From contig CAWDVG010000001.1 of assembly GCA_963805795.1 (NCBI GenBank), forward strand, positions 1,426,001-1,490,000: a stretch of 64,000 nucleotides of DNA, given 5' to 3'. The notes below the pieces were generated by a model. It was given only the letters and a program-made list of their open reading frames with translations, did not search any database and was not told the origin of the DNA. Of this stretch, positions 26,501 to 34,798 are shown piece by piece. A program made the position numbers and the translations under genes. This DNA comes from CAWARU01 sp963805795 (GTDB lineage Bacteria; Pseudomonadota; Gammaproteobacteria; UBA6186; Azoamicaceae). Each line of letters starts with the position of its first letter. Positions within the stretch are counted from its first letter, which is position 1.

Positions 26501-29499
26501 GCCGTCGCATTATTATTTCTTTTCCACAGATCAGATTCTCCATCAGGACCCTTAGCTTGCTCGAACACGGTATTTTTTGGAATAATATTATATTTTAATA
26601 TCTCAGCTACAGCCTTTTCACAAAATTCATCCTGTGCTTTAAGAGAAACTGGCGGAGCAGGAGCGGGCAACGAAATAATGTGAGGCAACCATAGCTTTAA
26701 CAGCTTTACTAAATTTGCCAGTTCTTTAGGGTCTTCTTTGACTTGTTTATAGGATTTTGCTAATAAAAAACTAAAACGGTTGATATCTAGAGTAGAGATT
26801 GCTGAATCCAGTTGTGAGGTAGTCACCCATTCTGATGCCAGCAAGGCCTTCATTTCTTTTGACTGATAAAGGCTTGGTTGATGTAGAGAATAACGTAACG
26901 GTATTGATTCTCTATAAAGAATCTTTCTATGCTTATCAAAAATTGTTAAAACGGCTAGATCACCAAGATTGGCTTGGTGTTTAACAAAAAGCTTAGTTAA
27001 GGTTCTGTTGTATATGGGATTGAAGATGATAAAAAGATGCAACATAGAAGCAGAAATATGTATGAAAGGTTTTCCCATATCTGTAAGAACTTGTCTGAAA
27101 GAAGACGAAAAGTTCATTTTAAGCACCTCACACCCAGAAGCAGAAGTGAGAAAAGCAGGTAATGCTTCAATTTCAATAGAGTGTCGATCATTAACAATAT
27201 AGTCAATCTTTGAGTGTATGTCCGCCCCCGCTTTGGTTAAAGATAACATGGCCTGTTCTAAGTGTTCTTCAAACCGCTTTTCCGTTTGAGGCCTTTTATC
27301 CGTAACGGCAGTGAGACAAATATAAAACAAAAGCGCAGTTAAAATGACCTTTTTTAATATTTCGGTATCTTTCTGGTTAGCTTTGGATACTTTTTCTAAA
27401 AGGGCATTAAATAAATCAAATCTTCCTATAGTGAAATATCTGACAAGCCCCTGAAACAGAAGATTAATTCCACATTGAACCGGAAAGGTTACAATGCCAT
27501 TGAGGAGCGATGATGGTCTAATCCAAAAATCTGTTAAATAATAGCCTTTTGCTAAAATCTCATCCACAATTTTTAATTGTTCTGCATTAAGGTGTTCTAA
27601 AATGTTAATGTAGAAAAATGGGTTGTGGGCAAATTCGGGGGGAACAGAAGCAATGCAGGTCTTCGCAGCAGCTGCAACTGCAGCACCTGCGTTCATATCC
27701 GGACCTGTGGTTACAGTTAGATCAGCGCTAACTTTCGCTGCTACAGGACCCACACCCGTTGCAGCGCCAGCGTCACTACCGGCGCTCGCATTAAATCTAG
27801 AATTGGAACTAGAGCTGGAACTTGAACTTGAGCTAGAAGAACTCATGCTCGCAGTTGTGGCAACTGCCGCTATTGCACGAGCCGGAGTCAAAGCGACAGC
27901 CGGGGCAGCACCATTAGCTGCTGCCGCTGTTGCCGGAATAAGAGGTAGAGACAATGGCCTCTGGCCTAACACCCACTCTTTTGGGCCAGGATCGGTAGAC
28001 AATAAAAATGAAACAATTTTTAAAGACTTAGATGACTGTTCTAATTGAGTTTTTATTTCGCTACTCGAAGCATTTGCAGCAGCGCTTGTACTTGCGCCTA
28101 TGCTAACACTTCCACTTGCACTTGCAGTAATAGGAGCTGTAGCCGTAGTAGGCCTTAAGCCTAATTGCAAAGCTTTGGCAAAAGCACGCTGTTTTGCTTC
28201 TGCAGGAAGCAGGGAACTATAACATCTCGAAACTAAATTAAAATCTTGGGCTATTACTGCCTCACACAATGCACTATTCCAATCCAGAGTATAATATTCT
28301 AACTTAATCTTTTTAGAATCCAATAAGGTCTTTACTATGGCAAACTTTCTGTCTCTAAAAGCATAAAAAATGAGAGTATTGCCATTGGGATCCAGAACAT
28401 TAACATCGACTTCTGCATGCATAATTAATTTATTTAATATGTTATTTTTACCTTGCACAATGGCTAAATAAATAAGTGGGACAGGAAGATGTCTGCTGAC
28501 ATTTTTGGATTCAGAGTCGTCTTTATTTCTTTCGGATTTCTTGCCACTCCCAGCACTACTCTCTTGAGAGGCCTTTACTATAGCTATAGGAGTACCAGAT
28601 TGCTCGAAAATCAAATGATAATCAACAGCAAGGAAATTGGGATCGGCACCTAAGGCTAAAAATTTATCACACATTTCAAGGATAAATGGTTCATTATCAC
28701 TTATACCTAAATTACAAATGAATTCTGCGAGTAATCTTGAAATATCCTGAATAAATTTTGGGGTTTTTTGCTTGGCATCAGGTCCTTCGCAAAATCTCTC
28801 AAAAAGAGTCTTAAAGCAACCTCTCCATCCAGGATAATGTAGGCCATTAATCAGCTCATCAATATCTATGGGTAGATTCTGGGGTAGGAAAAATTTTTCA
28901 ATACCGTCATTAATCACTTTGTAATATTCTGCTAGGCTCCCTTCCCCTGTGTTGCCTTCGATTATTATTTTTAAAAGACTAGACAATTTAAGCTCATTTT
29001 TCTCTTTCAATTTTTTGCAGAAAAACATAAAAATATCTATGAATGCTTGAATTTTTTTTTCGAATACTTCGTTCGACCAAATGCATTTCAAGTTAACAAA
29101 CATAGAAGGAGAATTTTCTTTAAGCAGATTGTTTAGGTCGTAATCGGTGATCACAGCCCCTGCTGCTACCAATTCTTGAATAATACCAAAATTTTGTTTT
29201 CTTATAGCTGCAGATAGCGCCGTATTAGATGGATACCGCTTCCTAGTCATAGATGTTGCCGTCTCAGAACTTAGATAAGACTTATACGAGGTCCCATCGC
29301 CATTATAATTATGTATCGAGTGAATGAGGCTGCTCGTCTTTTGATATATCTCTTGATACTTAGTCGCCCCTTTCTTCTTTCCTTTAGCAGCCGCTGCGGC
29401 TGAACTATATTGAGTTATATCTACAGCCTCATCAGAGTCAGATAACTTTCTGCTTGAATTTTCTAATGATTTTTTGATATCGCTTGTCTCTTTACTCAT
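23521..29499 (-). CDS. Giant ankyrin-repeat protein, candidate effector
   Basis: This protein has 1992 residues. Ankyrin-type repeats occur in several blocks: about 80-120 (LSAAIRKQNFGIIQELVAAGA), 340-400, 990-1150 (AVQLAVRHRKHNIIKLLLDNGFDANLP and three more) and about 1280 (GGLTPLHYASQ). They are separated by Ala/Ser low-complexity stretches, including a run of 13 Ser near residues 552-570 and a PPPPP tract. Basic clusters KLKKK (1881-1885) and KRRR (1917-1920) near the C-terminus could be a nuclear localisation signal. An AGGGGGA ribosome site precedes the ATG. No catalytic motif is recognised. Long ankyrin proteins of this sort are typical type IV effectors in Legionellales, but that is an inference. 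Confidence 0.87.
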   Translation of the reverse strand: MSKETSDIKKSLENSSRKLSDSDEAVDITQYSSAAAAAKGKKKGATKYQEIYQKTSSLIHSIHNYNGDGTSYKSYLSSETATSMTRKRYPSNTALSAAIRKQNFGIIQELVAAGAVITDYDLNNLLKENSPSMFVNLKCIWSNEVFEKKIQAFIDIFMFFCKKLKEKNELKLSSLLKIIIEGNTGEGSLAEYYKVINDGIEKFFLPQNLPIDIDELINGLHYPGWRGCFKTLFERFCEGPDAKQKTPKFIQDISRLLAEFICNLGISDNEPFILEMCDKFLALGADPNFLAVDYHLIFEQSGTPIAIVKASQESSAGSGKKSERNKDDSESKNVSRHLPVPLIYLAIVQGKNNILNKLIMHAEVDVNVLDPNGNTLIFYAFRDRKFAIVKTLLDSKKIKLEYYTLDWNSALCEAVIAQDFNLVSRCYSSLLPAEAKQRAFAKALQLGLRPTTATAPITASASGSVSIGASTSAAANASSSEIKTQLEQSSKSLKIVSFLLSTDPGPKEWVLGQRPLSLPLIPATAAAANGAAPAVALTPARAIAAVATTASMSSSSSSSSSSSSSNSRFNASAGSDAGAATGVGPVAAKVSADLTVTTGPDMNAGAAVAAAAKTCIASVPPEFAHNPFFYINILEHLNAEQLKIVDEILAKGYYLTDFWIRPSSLLNGIVTFPVQCGINLLFQGLVRYFTIGRFDLFNALLEKVSKANQKDTEILKKVILTALLFYICLTAVTDKRPQTEKRFEEHLEQAMLSLTKAGADIHSKIDYIVNDRHSIEIEALPAFLTSASGCEVLKMNFSSSFRQVLTDMGKPFIHISASMLHLFIIFNPIYNRTLTKLFVKHQANLGDLAVLTIFDKHRKILYRESIPLRYSLHQPSLYQSKEMKALLASEWVTTSQLDSAISTLDINRFSFLLAKSYKQVKEDPKELANLVKLLKLWLPHIISLPAPAPPVSLKAQDEFCEKAVAEILKYNIIPKNTVFEQAKGPDGESDLWKRNNNATAVQLAVRHRKHNIIKLLLDNGFDANLPNLGGIVPLMSAVASGHTPICRLLLQHKANQNIEDNAKKKAIHYATAPWKGEMVRLLVEAGFPVDTPFEDNKPLLYFSTGASDPETTKFLLDRSANINLANAGQNGTSLLAVAFKYDLFDLFMNAHASRPDNLKAGANTLAVTLFNVINDVLCRGTKVKKEDKDYKEQVERYKVKLNRLLQNMDSAANWPFPDKLTPLASAIQSKNEISAEILIRANFYRAALNPITQDDILIEAIKAELPGIVKLLLDEGFDLINPRTGGLTPLHYASQSSLEVLTLFLDRLKDSIVSLAATDNEENTAIMLALKAHKYANTIRLIDLGIHLDKCNKAKQYPLIFLFPLLTKESYGRYNNELHFLTTIQAAKAILKKWFEKGGIIDMTHLQKFCHDINQLKIFIPRATKNIWTTETGLPNAMKGLDEIHQMCQKGIVLFTKCSAAEARPVARASASASGSAGSSQASLIDFKTLTETMILSETDTRGLSDHKVINARLLPNKKTPLHYAIETQKTLQTFLFIQNGANIDLPDINKVTVRSILSKEHKQWIRICDQLKDIKRRFEALSAVSAGAATMAITSVLPAAATSVLAPAAFVIAPATAATGAAPATAAPGTAVPPPPPTTTQHIAYPNQNPAKAAINLNLAHEKEKTKTSELQFRSTVLPEEDKTKIESLKKSIDAWIKNVDDMQMSHDNEPEMTQIKAHLYFSLEFLYASLKQDDKDQVEENLLTSLARQCVQPSLWKAFSKISPDSVYYKKARACMAMIKTRCLDEGLDADSQVEGLKDNLQELPDDMKSYLDNCTVTHNFKSTHEKEIVETNFAKKLKSFIFQDERNVISLDGITGFNPDSFIRLMHLCKDANADNRKLKKKLRFQEESDERASVEDTLNADGQPLVNGQPSTKRRRIIHDTATAAAGSAAAATAETTAVAAPNATATGVPIVTAMVIAAANVIVPVQRPAVVAASPASEKPIAPLKLL

Positions 29500-29754
29500 T
29501 TTTCTTATCCCCCTAACCGTAACTGCTTATTAAACTGCTCAATAAATAACATTCAATTCGTTCATATGAATTCTTTTACAAAATTATTTCTTTAAATTAT
29601 CACTTTAAAAAGATTTTACAGTAGGCTATCTTTATTTTATACTGTATTTTTGTACAGAGAGATAGATCTGGATAATCAGCTTGATAACCAGACAGATATT
29701 TAATATACATATTTACAACCATGCAAGTGGAGGATTCATGGAGGTTGCATTATT

Positions 29755-30555
29755 TTAAATAAACACGAAAAACAATACGATTCCCAACATCATGCGGTAA
29801 AGAACAAAGGGGCCCATTCCCACCCTATTTAATAATTTTAAAAATAAATGAATGCAAGCATAACCGCTGATCGCAGAAATCACTAAACCCGTTCCCAATG
29901 CAGACCATTGCATAGCAACTGGATTTTTAATGATTGAGAGTGTTTCCAGACCAGCTGCCAAAACAATCACAGGGATCGATAACAAGAACGAAAATCTGGC
30001 TGCCGATTCTCGTGTTAAACCCCGTGCTAAACCTGCTGATAATGTAACTCCTGATCGGGATGTGCCAGGAATAAGCGCAAGCACTTGTCCACACCCAATA
30101 AAAAATACATCTTTCCAATTCATTTCTGCAGCGGGTCGCAATTGCCGGCCATAACGATCGGCTATCCACAATATCAAGCCAAAGAAAATTGTGGCAGCGG
30201 CAATAACAAGAGGGGAACGTAAAGTTGTTTCAACAGTACTTTTTAATAATATGCCTGCTAAACCTACAGGAATGGTAGCAAATCCAATGGCCCATAATAA
30301 TTTAGCATCGGCACTTAAAGGAACACCTTTAAAAACGAGGAAAAAATCTCGGATCATTTTTTTCAAATCTTGCCGAAAATATGCCAGCACTGCAATAAGA
30401 GTTCCTAAATGCAGGGCAATATCAAAGGCTAAACCTTGATCCGACCAACCAAAAAATTTGGGTACTAATATTAAGTGAGCAGAGCTCGAGACCGGTAAAA
30501 ATTCGGTAACCCCTTGAACTAACGACAAAGCAAAAATTTGTAACCAATCTAACAC
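29755..30555 (-). CDS. Undecaprenyl-diphosphatase UppP (BacA)
   Basis: This 266-residue membrane phosphatase dephosphorylates undecaprenyl diphosphate to recycle the lipid carrier for peptidoglycan and other polymers. The family motifs are present: VQGVTEFLPVSSSAHL near the N-terminus and the PGTSRSGVT loop with the catalytic Ser/Arg. About eight membrane helices are visible. The length is normal. An AAAGGAG ribosome site overlaps the end of the acyP gene just upstream, so the two are co-transcribed. Confidence 0.96.
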   Translation of the reverse strand: MLDWLQIFALSLVQGVTEFLPVSSSAHLILVPKFFGWSDQGLAFDIALHLGTLIAVLAYFRQDLKKMIRDFFLVFKGVPLSADAKLLWAIGFATIPVGLAGILLKSTVETTLRSPLVIAAATIFFGLILWIADRYGRQLRPAAEMNWKDVFFIGCGQVLALIPGTSRSGVTLSAGLARGLTRESAARFSFLLSIPVIVLAAGLETLSIIKNPVAMQWSALGTGLVISAISGYACIHLFLKLLNRVGMGPFVLYRMMLGIVLFFVFI

Positions 30556-30567
30556 TTCATTTCTCCT

Positions 30568-30840
30568 TTATCTCATTTCGAATTCTGTCATTGCTTGGTA
30601 AGGTATTTCTTCCACTTCTACGCCTGTCACCTTTGCTGCAGTGGGTCCTTGCCATAACCAATCTCTAAGTGCCTCCACTGCTTCTCTTTCCCCACATATG
30701 ACTACTTCTACTCGTCCATCCTGCAAATTTTCTGCCCATCCTTGTAAACCAAGATCCTTGGCTCTTCTTTGAGTTTCTCGTCTAAAAAACACCCCTTGAA
30801 CGCGACCAGAAATAATACATTTTAAGCAAATGATTGTCAT
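30568..30840 (-). CDS. Acylphosphatase
   Basis: This 90-residue enzyme hydrolyses acyl phosphates such as carbamoyl phosphate or acetyl phosphate in the cytoplasm. The family signature is clear: GRVQGVFFRRET with the phosphate-binding loop and catalytic Arg, and LGLQGWAENLQDGRVEV with the catalytic Asn. An N-terminal CLKC pair precedes it. It is the first gene of a two-gene unit with uppP (12 bp gap) and is divergent from wrbA. Confidence 0.94.
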   Translation of the reverse strand: MTIICLKCIISGRVQGVFFRRETQRRAKDLGLQGWAENLQDGRVEVVICGEREAVEALRDWLWQGPTAAKVTGVEVEEIPYQAMTEFEMR

Positions 30841-30903
30841 CTAGCTCATCCCTCAATTATGATATACCAGATATGCTCACATCTTACTTGGAGGTTTTTT
30901 AAT

Positions 30904-31497
30904 ATGTCCTATACCCTAGTTCTCTATTATAGCCGTTATGGTGCTTGTGCCCAAATGGCTAATTTAATTGCACGAGGGGTTAATAGCATTTCCGGCACAG
31001 AGGCCATGTTGCGTACCGTCCCAGCCGTATCACCCAACACAGAAGTGGCATCGCCTCCTGTCCCCGATGCTGGCGCTCCTTATGTGACCTTGGATGAGCT
31101 CAAAAATTGTTCTGCCCTAGTTCTAGGGAGTCCAACGAGATTTGGTAATATGGCAGCACCCTTAAAGCATTTTATGGATAGTACCAGTGGACTCTGGTTT
31201 TCGGGAGATCTATCTGGTAAGCCCGCAGCGGTTTTTAGCTCCACTGCAAGTTTACATGGCGGTCAAGAAACCACTTTAATTAGTATGATGCTGCCATTAT
31301 TACATCATGGGATGTTAATAGTAGGCATTCCTTATACTGAGCAATCTTTACTAACCACCAAAACAGGTGGCACCCCTTATGGCGCTTCTCATTTAGCAGG
31401 GCCTGAAAGTAAATTCCCCATTTCAGAAGAGGAAAAATTGCTTTGTATGGCTTTAGGTAGGCGAGTGGCTGCTGTGGCAGTCAAGCTTGCTAATTAG
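30904..31497 (+). CDS. WrbA-type NAD(P)H:quinone oxidoreductase
   Basis: This flavodoxin-fold FMN enzyme (197 residues from the preferred start) reduces quinones by two electrons and protects against redox cycling. It starts MSYTLVLYYSRYG with the FMN phosphate loop. It continues with GSPTRFGNMAAPLKHFMDST and FSSTASLHGGQETT, the conserved WrbA segments around the flavin. I chose the ATG at 30904 because a TTGGAGG site lies just before it; an in-frame ATG at 30859 lacks one. The length matches the usual 198. Confidence 0.93.
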   Translation: MSYTLVLYYSRYGACAQMANLIARGVNSISGTEAMLRTVPAVSPNTEVASPPVPDAGAPYVTLDELKNCSALVLGSPTRFGNMAAPLKHFMDSTSGLWFSGDLSGKPAAVFSSTASLHGGQETTLISMMLPLLHHGMLIVGIPYTEQSLLTTKTGGTPYGASHLAGPESKFPISEEEKLLCMALGRRVAAVAVKLAN

Positions 31498-31510
31498 CGC
31501 ATTAGCATTG

Positions 31511-32335
31511 CTATATATTTAATATTTGTTTAACAAAGGGTATAGTCAACCGTCGTTGTTCTGCTAAAGAAGCATGATCCAGCTTTTCTAAGGTTTCAAA
31601 TAATTCCTGCATATTACGAGGACAACGGCTTAATAAAAACTGCGCCACACTTTTATTTAACTCTAAACCTCGACAATGTGCTCTTAGTCTTAAGGCTTCT
31701 AATTTCTGTTCATCCGTCATCATCTGCAATTGATATGTCACCCCAGAAGCCAGGCGAGATTTTAAATCGGCTAATTGTAGTGGAATTTGCAAGGGAGAGG
31801 TTTCAGCACTAACCATTAATCGGCATTGTCCCTGTTCTTGTAATTGAAAGGACTGATCCTGTGATTGATTTTTCAGCTGTACTTGCGATTGTTCTTGACC
31901 TTGGCCCTGACCATGACCTTGACTTTCCTTTTTTTGATCTCGAATACGATTATAAAAATGAAATAAGGCTTCTTCCCATACCGCATTTCCACTGACGCAA
32001 TGGATATCATCTAAACACACTAAAGATACTTTTTCTAGATCTTCCAACATTTGCGCAGATAATTTGGCCACTTTCTTTAATGGAATATAAACAGCCGGTA
32101 AGCCTGCTTCGAATGCTTCATGACAAGCCGCATGCAGTAGATGACTTTTTCCAACGCCATGCCCACCCCACATATAAATAAAAGTTTCTCCCTTCTTATC
32201 TGCCCATTTTTGAGCAGCCAGCTTAGCTTGAAGATTATCTCCGGGATAAAAACTAGAAAAAGTGGCATCGTCACGTAAGTGAATGTCTAAAGGTAGCTGG
32301 CTATGGTCTAACACGAAACTATTTTTCCTATTCAC
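31511..32335 (-). CDS. DnaA regulatory inactivator Hda, with a Gln-rich insertion
   Basis: Hda, a DnaA paralogue, acts with the loaded clamp DnaN to stimulate ATP hydrolysis by DnaA and so prevent over-initiation. The N-terminal clamp-binding motif QLPLDI is present. Walker A is GGHGVGKSHLL and Walker B is LVCLDDIHCVSG. Normal Hda has about 230-250 residues; this one has 274 because of a Gln/Gly/Ser-rich insertion of roughly 40 residues (about 140-180) before the sensor 1 strand (LMVSAETSP). The gene starts with GTG that overlaps the stop of the DUF2066 gene (GTGA), so translation is coupled. Confidence 0.9.
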   Translation of the reverse strand: MNRKNSFVLDHSQLPLDIHLRDDATFSSFYPGDNLQAKLAAQKWADKKGETFIYMWGGHGVGKSHLLHAACHEAFEAGLPAVYIPLKKVAKLSAQMLEDLEKVSLVCLDDIHCVSGNAVWEEALFHFYNRIRDQKKESQGHGQGQGQEQSQVQLKNQSQDQSFQLQEQGQCRLMVSAETSPLQIPLQLADLKSRLASGVTYQLQMMTDEQKLEALRLRAHCRGLELNKSVAQFLLSRCPRNMQELFETLEKLDHASLAEQRRLTIPFVKQILNI

Positions 32336-33720
32336 TCAACCAAATTGTAGTTTAATATCAGAACCCCATTGGGTGAAGCATTCATGTCTGTATCAGATGT
32401 CAATGTGCCTGCATTTTCGATATTATTTTCCGTTAACAATTGACCTCCAGCAATAGAGCTTTTAATGGTTTCACGTGAAGCATTGGTGTCAATGTTAAAA
32501 ATAGTTTGTTCCGGAGTAACTTCAGCAACTTCAACATTTTTCACAGCTGGTAGGCTTTTTAAATACTTTAATACTTTGGCATATTGCTCACCGCCAGAAA
32601 CACCAACAACCACTAAACGCAAAGTTTTGCTTTGAGTAGTTAAAGAGGATGAAGCATTAGATATATTCTGATTGGGTTGCCCTGAATTAATTGTTAGATC
32701 TACTGTTACCTCTTCTGAAGCAAGATCAGAACCCTTTTCACCAACAATTACCGCTTTATTCTCGGACACGCCTACTTTTGCCATTTGCGCTTCCGAAGCA
32801 GAAAATTGATTTGAAAACTCATCCAGTGCTTCTCCAAAAACGGCAGCTAATTCCGTATTAGACATATCCCAACGAATAGAATTGCCCTGTTTTACATATG
32901 TCCATTGAGCATACCAACCACTGGGTTGTTTGGAGAGTTTACCGATCAATATATTATCGGCGTTATATCGTTTCGAAGCTGTTTGTAAAGCATGGAGATC
33001 TTCATTCCAAACTTGCTGTTCTGAAACAATAGTGGTATCTGTTATATCCAACAGTGGGTAAACTAAGGACAGTCCTCGTTTGTTTGCTAAAGATTCTAAT
33101 TGATGACTCAATTCATTTTGCGTTTCACGACTCACCCATTGAGTCACGTTATCTTGCTGCATGGCCAACCATAAAACCACCGGTGGGCGATTAACGGCTA
33201 AGGGAGCATGGCCAGCATTTTTAAGTAATGTCCGACACAAACTTTCATCAAAACGAACATGTAATACTCTTTCTTGTTTTGCATTGATCTGAAAACCAAA
33301 CTGCATTACATAAGTGTCGACTTCTGTAAGAGCTTTCATGATGGTTGCATGTTTCAAAATTTTCTCTGATCCACTTGCCCGTACCAACATATCTTTAAAT
33401 GCCTCTTGCAATAATTTAGATTGGTCATCTGGACCATCTACCGGCGCTGGTGCAGAAATTTTAGCTTCATATAATAGTTCTTCTAACAGAGGGGGCGAAT
33501 CGAGTTTAATTTCTGACTTTTTTTCTTGCTTTGTTTCGGATTCGAACTTTGCATCCGAAGCAGCCGCAAATTGGGGTGACATCAACCCAATACTTAGACC
33601 TATTGTTAAAATGAGTCGTATGGTCGATGATAATCGGTCTGTTTTAGACATAAAATATTTTGTTTTGGGGACTGTATTGATATTGCTTAGAAGCTTTTTT
33701 TTGGAAAAAACGTATGTCAT
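32332..33720 (-). CDS. DUF2066 domain protein, exported
   Basis: This 462-residue protein has a signal peptide-like segment at about residues 31-55 after a longer basic N-terminus. An AAGGGG ribosome site supports the first ATG. The DUF2066 domain covers the middle: FKDMLVRASGSEKIL, YVMQFGFQ, and PPVVLWLAMQQ. In many gammaproteobacteria this gene lies directly beside hda, as here. Its function is unknown; a periplasmic or envelope role is likely from the signal peptide. The C-terminal third carries a Ser/Asn-rich linker and a repeated LRLVVVGVSGGEQYAKVLKYL segment. Confidence 0.85.
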   Translation of the reverse strand: MTYVFSKKKLLSNINTVPKTKYFMSKTDRLSSTIRLILTIGLSIGLMSPQFAAASDAKFESETKQEKKSEIKLDSPPLLEELLYEAKISAPAPVDGPDDQSKLLQEAFKDMLVRASGSEKILKHATIMKALTEVDTYVMQFGFQINAKQERVLHVRFDESLCRTLLKNAGHAPLAVNRPPVVLWLAMQQDNVTQWVSRETQNELSHQLESLANKRGLSLVYPLLDITDTTIVSEQQVWNEDLHALQTASKRYNADNILIGKLSKQPSGWYAQWTYVKQGNSIRWDMSNTELAAVFGEALDEFSNQFSASEAQMAKVGVSENKAVIVGEKGSDLASEEVTVDLTINSGQPNQNISNASSSLTTQSKTLRLVVVGVSGGEQYAKVLKYLKSLPAVKNVEVAEVTPEQTIFNIDTNASRETIKSSIAGGQLLTENNIENAGTLTSDTDMNASPNGVLILNYNLVE

Positions 33721-33943
33721 AAATGAACCCCTTAATAGTCCTCACCTATCCAATTGAGCAAATTGAGTAAACTTTAATTAGTATACTGGACTTTTGCAGT
33801 TTCATCTTCTTAATTATAGGGTTTACTGAAATTTTGAGCTGATAAGACTAACCTTTATTACTAGTTAATTAACTTATTTTATGGCATAATTCTGGACCTT
33901 TGTTATGTTTCTTAGCTATAGTATCCTAAGGAGGCTTGCAAAT

Positions 33944-34729
33944 ATGAACCAGCCAAAGAACCCCATAAATTCAGCCATTCTTATTTTAAGTCTATTTCTT
34001 GCTATTCCAGACATTGGAAACACTCAAGCTAGCAATATTGAAGCTGGCTATATTCAAACTGGAAATACCGAGGGTCAAATCAAGAGCTATCATGCTTCTT
34101 ATCAATTATATTGGAATGGACTGGCTGTAGGTTTAAGCGACCACATTGTGAAAGAACTTGGAGCAAATCACTTTTGGGCACAATCCCATTCCTTTCCAAA
34201 ACTATCTTTTCTTCCTTTTGAAGATTTTGAACAAGGTGAATTTATTCAACATAATAAGGAATTTCGACCTATCCATTATATTTATCGTAGCCGTTCAAAC
34301 CGAAAACGATTAGAGGGTAAATTAACTTTCGATTGGCAACATTTAAAAGTGATCAAAGAATCTAAGGAAGAACCAGAAGCAGAAGCGCTTATCCCGCTTG
34401 ATGCAAAGGATAAAATCACCTTTTTTTTCCAACTGCGCGAAACACTACGAGCTGGGGGAAAAGAATTTCAATACACTATCATTGAACCCAAGAAGGTGAG
34501 TCATTGGCATATGGAAATTATAGGTGAAGAAACACTTCAAACTCCCTTGGGAAAATTTAATACTATAAAACTTGAGAATAGATTAGATAAGGGGGATCGA
34601 ATTACGCAATTTTGGGTCGCAAAGGAATTAGATTATATTTTGGTAAAACTGGTTCAATATCAAAAAGGTAAAAAGCGCGCAGAAGCAATGATTAAAGAAA
34701 TTGATCTTGGGGTCAAAGCCGGACAATAG
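33944..34729 (+). CDS. DUF3108 domain protein, exported
   Basis: This protein has about 261 residues from the ATG at 33944, which follows an AAGGAGG site. An earlier in-frame ATG at 33905 has no such site. A signal peptide (residues 9-30) precedes a beta-rich domain of the DUF3108 type: YQLYWNGLAVG, LPFEDFEQGEF, and LGKFNTIKLEN. Proteins of this family are thought to be periplasmic or lipid-linked, with no known reaction. The last residues GVKAGQ and the stop codon come from the palindromic element at 34707-34798, so the original C-terminus has been replaced or slightly extended. Confidence 0.85.
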   Translation: MNQPKNPINSAILILSLFLAIPDIGNTQASNIEAGYIQTGNTEGQIKSYHASYQLYWNGLAVGLSDHIVKELGANHFWAQSHSFPKLSFLPFEDFEQGEFIQHNKEFRPIHYIYRSRSNRKRLEGKLTFDWQHLKVIKESKEEPEAEALIPLDAKDKITFFFQLRETLRAGGKEFQYTIIEPKKVSHWHMEIIGEETLQTPLGKFNTIKLENRLDKGDRITQFWVAKELDYILVKLVQYQKGKKRAEAMIKEIDLGVKAGQ

Positions 34730-34798
34730 ACAAATCTGTTCAGTCATTAATACTATGTCTTTAATAGAGATTTGTCTATTGTCCGGCTTTGACCCCAA
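34707..34798. repeat. Palindromic element, 31-bp perfect arms, copy 1
   Basis: Arms 34707-34737 and 34768-34798 are exact inverted repeats around a 30-bp spacer. Each arm begins TTGGGGTCAAAGCCGGACAA. The element spans the 3' ends of two convergent genes and provides both stop codons. A second copy lies at 60209-60300. The pattern is compatible with a non-autonomous palindromic repeat such as a REP/BIME or MITE; no transposase for it is in the window. Confidence 0.85.

Noticed and set aside
27623..28048. 141-codon plus-strand frame opposite the ankyrin giant
   Set aside because: It is antisense to the Ala/Ser-rich part of a well-supported gene and its sequence is low-complexity, as expected from mirror codons.
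33905..33943. Upstream ATG of the DUF3108 gene
   Set aside because: The ATG at 33944 has a perfect AAGGAGG site and leads directly into a signal peptide, so the longer start is unlikely.
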